From Eretmocerus hayati (lineage: Eukaryota; Arthropoda; Insecta; Hymenoptera; Aphelinidae): DNA of 64,000 nt. The notes under the pieces were generated by a model. That model searched no databases and was not told where the DNA came from. It saw nothing but the letters and a program-made list of their open reading frames with translations. The stretch's first letter is position 1, and each line of letters begins with the position of its first letter. A program made the position numbers and the translations under genes. Where the stretch lies: the NCBI GenBank assembly GCA_029851415.1, contig CM056742.1, positions 14,177,736 through 14,241,735 on the forward strand, given 5' to 3'. Of this stretch, positions 61,138-64,000 are shown one piece after another.

Positions 61138-62392
61138 ATTCTCAGTAGGAATGACATCTCCGTAAGCATCTTGGGAATACTTTGAAACAGCTCTTGCGAA
61201 TACTCTTTTATGGGAACTTCATTACAATTGATGAATGATGAGCTTGCAGAAGATCATTTCGGATCGGTAATCTAGAGGATTGATGATCGTTCGACGTGAA
61301 TATTCAGTAGATATTTGTACATAAGTCTGAAATTTTCGTAATATAAGATTATAGTTGGATTGCCATTGGAAAAAAAGTGGATGAATATCGACCTATATTC
61401 GTAATCGGACTCAGAATTTTCCAGAATCAAGCAATGCAAGGATCTTCTTGGACATTGAATGCCAATTTATGGAAAACTTATACAGTATACATGTACACAA
61501 GACAAGTGATTAGGATGGTGGTACATTATGGTGAAGATGAAATTAATCGCCTTCATAGATTGTGAAATGCCTATGTCACATAAAATGTACTCTAGAAACA
61601 AGTTCGTACTGCTCTGTCTTATCTACCGAGCGTGATCTCAACAATACTCAATTCTTAATGTAATTCGTTGCGTTTCAAATGCACGAGATACATATCTTGA
61701 ATAACTTGATACATGGCGATTATGCATGACCACGTGCTGCCAATTACGCAATGACGACAGCTCAAGGTTTTCGTTATTCAAATTTCTCAAGATGTATCGC
61801 GAGTTTTGCGACGCAACGAAACTCAAATGACTGAGAATTTCATAAAAGAGGACGCTGACTGATTTGTACGTTCCGAAAAGTATTGGCGGTTATTTAAAAA
61901 TTGGATACCATTGAAATTACGCCAGGGTGATGAAACAGAGCACTACCGACTCGTCATTTTATTAGTTGTCATTCACTCTCAAATCACTAAGCGCACATGC
62001 AACGATCGAAGGCTAATATTGTGCTTGAAAATCTGTACAACCTAGAATGAGTAATTCTCACATCACCATTCGCGTTCTCGCATACCCAAGGTCGAAAATT
62101 CCGATCATTTTGGCATTCATAATGTAATATCTGCTCATAATGTTCTATCGTGGCGTACTTCTGATATTCATAACTAGAGACTGGATTTCCGTGTTACGAC
62201 ACATTTTGTCGTGATGTGACACATCCGACGTTATCGCACGTTCCATTTTTGAGCGAACGTTTCCATGGATTCAAAAAGTTTATAACCTCCTTCTCCACCC
62301 ATTCGCATCTTTTTTCGGTCAACAAACCGAAATTACAGTAAACTCGTTTAAACCTAAACTAAAAATCGAAATCCTAGTAGAGAAATCATAAA
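61138..62392. other. Non-coding stretch, no gene seen
   Basis: No exon or repeat pair is supported. It may include the left end of the hAT element, but its TIR could not be fixed because the right end appears to lie at or beyond the window edge. Confidence 0.4.
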
Positions 62393-63945
62393 ATGCCTAA
62401 GGTTGCGCAAAGTTACAGTACCAAGCTTCGATCGTGGATTGCACCTTATAATAAGGAAACCGAAGTATTTACCACCGATGGAAAGGTTGTGTTTTGTAAT
62501 ATCTGTTCAAAACCAGTCGGGTGCGAGAAGAAATCGCAAATTGATGCGCATGCTCTGACAGGTTGGTTGAGCGTTTCTTAGACTGCCTATTTTAGAACGA
62601 TATTCGTGAGATTCTGAAAGGGTTGATCGCAATTTCAGCGGCGCATACGGGATTGGTAGCTCGCAAGAAAAATCAAAACAAAGAGAAGCAGACGTTGTTG
62701 ACTCAATCTTCTCAGTCTTCGGCTCCGAAAAATGCTTTCTAAGCTGATCTTCGCTTTGCTTTGGTGACATCTAACATCCCATTACAAAAACTAAATCCCG
62801 ACCCGTTCAAGAACTTCCTGCAGAAGTATATGCAACAACAAATACCATCAGATAGTAACCTGCGAAAGGTGTATGTTCCTCTAATTCATGCACAGTGTAT
62901 CGATAGAATTAGAAGAATTGTAGGAGGGAATTATCTGTACATATGCGTTGATGAAAGTACAGACGCTAGAGGATATTGCATAGCGAATCTATTGATTGGA
63001 ACATTGAGGGCAGAATCAGCGTCGGAAACTTTTTTGACACGTGTCAGCGCTTAGAAAGGACGAACCATGAAACTATTAGTCGTCTTATCAACAAAAATTT
63101 GAGAAGATTTTTCGAAAGTATTTTATTCGAAGATAAGATTTTACTCCTTGTGTCAGATGCTACTCCGTATATGATCAAGGCTGGCAAGGGCTTGAAATTG
63201 TTTTATCAAAATTTACATCATGTCACATGCATGATGCATGGTCTCAATAGACTCGCAGAAAAATTGCGAGACTTGTGTCCTAAAGTCAACGAACTCGTGA
63301 GTTGTGGGAAAAAGATGTTCTTGAAGGCTCCCTTACGAGTTGACGTGTATAAACAGATAATGCCTAACATGCCCCTGCCTCCAGTACCAGTTATCACAAG
63401 ACGGGGGACTTGGCTATCAGCGGCTTTGTTTTACGCAGAAAATTTTTAAAACTTCAAAGATGTTGTGAATCGTTTGGAACAAAATGCTGAATCAGTTCGG
63501 AAAGCAAAATTATTGGTAGAGGATCCACACCTCCAAAGCAAATTGACTTTTTGCTCACACATCTATCATTTTTACCGAAAAGCATGGATGACTTGATAGA
63601 AACAAAACAAAGCCTCCAAAATCAAATAGAAATCATAGATTTGGTCGTCTCTAGGATCGATGAAATCTCGTAGGAAAAAGGCACCCTATTGCAAAGAAAA
63701 ATGACCGATGTTTCGGCAACGAATGAAGGATTGACATTCCTCAGAAAGATCAAGAGTGTGCAAAGTGGAGAAGGAATTGAAGACGAGGAGATCAATCGAA
63801 TGGACCCTTCAATAATTCAAAATTACAAATATGCCCCGTTATCATCCGTTGAAGTCGAAAAGTCTTTTTCTCTTTATAAATATATTCTCAGTGATGAGAG
63901 ACATAATTTACATGAAGATAATATGGAGATGTATATGATCACGAG
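62393..63945 (+). pseudogene. hAT-family transposase pseudogene (BED finger, CGBP1-like)
   Basis: Exon 1 (62393-62561) encodes a BED-type zinc finger, C35-x2-C38 with H53 and H59 after a 77-bp GT-AG intron (62562-62638). The hAT body follows with ICVDESTDARGYCIANLLIG (catalytic D region), LLLVSDATPYMIKAGKGLK, HHVTCMMHGLNRLAEK, FLKAPLRVDVYK and TRRGTW (family TRWGTW). It closes with YAPLSSVEVEKSFSLYKYIL, the dimerisation end. It is broken: in-frame TAA at 62740, a frameshift near 63050, TAA at 63447, a second frameshift near 63535-63570 and TAG at 63671. No function as a transposase is expected. The element probably continues beyond the window. Confidence 0.88.
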
Positions 63946-64000
63946 TTTCAATAAAGTTTATCTGATTTTTACCACAATTTCGAGCAAAAAAAGAGTGATT

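Overview
The window looks like a eukaryotic nuclear genome, most likely an insect. It is AT-rich and mostly non-coding, with short GT-AG introns, poly(A) signals, microsatellites and many DNA transposons. Hymenoptera is possible, but nothing here proves the order. There is no bacterial-type operon, rRNA gene or CRISPR array. No long open frame is shared by more than one locus apart from small frames inside repeat copies.

Only three loci read as real protein genes. (1) A pogo/Tigger-like DNA transposon at 40053-45294 has perfect 26-bp terminal inverted repeats, a TA target duplication, an intact DDD transposase and apparently four extra C-terminal exons ending in a coiled coil. (2) A two-exon minus-strand gene at 57312-59550 encodes a secreted serine protease homolog of about 270 residues that has lost the whole catalytic triad. 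It is the only probable host gene. (3) A dead hAT-type transposase lies at 62393-63945, broken by stops and frameshifts. There is also a 5'-truncated non-LTR retrotransposon tail at 22316-23095.

Layout. 0.4-2.5 kb: a mosaic of copies of one element that shares a GGACTTATACCG terminus. 5.2-5.5 kb: CA/GT microsatellites. 9.2 kb: a short palindromic MITE. 10.5-11.6 kb: a degenerate satellite with a period of about 150 bp. 13.4-14.6 kb: an element with CCCTGGTAGAAATT ends. 16.7-18.2 kb: a decayed, internally duplicated coding-like stretch. 22.2-24.7 kb: a CTCA-rich tract broken by the LINE tail and by a hammerhead ribozyme core on the minus strand, probably a Penelope-like remnant. 24.7-25.8 kb: two neighbouring TTAA-flanked MITEs. 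33.6-34.6 kb: a GGGCGTAAT-repeat element. 35.0-37.4 kb: a 44-bp satellite interrupted by a nested insertion. 39.4-45.9 kb: a near-perfect hairpin, then an outer TIR element that hosts the pogo transposon. 46.7-49.5 kb: second copies of two element families. 51.2-52.2, 53.6-55.1 and 60.2-61.1 kb: three large foldback elements of different ages. 57.2-59.6 kb: the protease homolog, with an element in its intron.

The common theme is inverted-repeat, non-autonomous DNA transposons, many nested. The most distinctive objects are the pogo element with its eight oriented subterminal repeats and its spliced tail, and the hammerhead ribozyme core.
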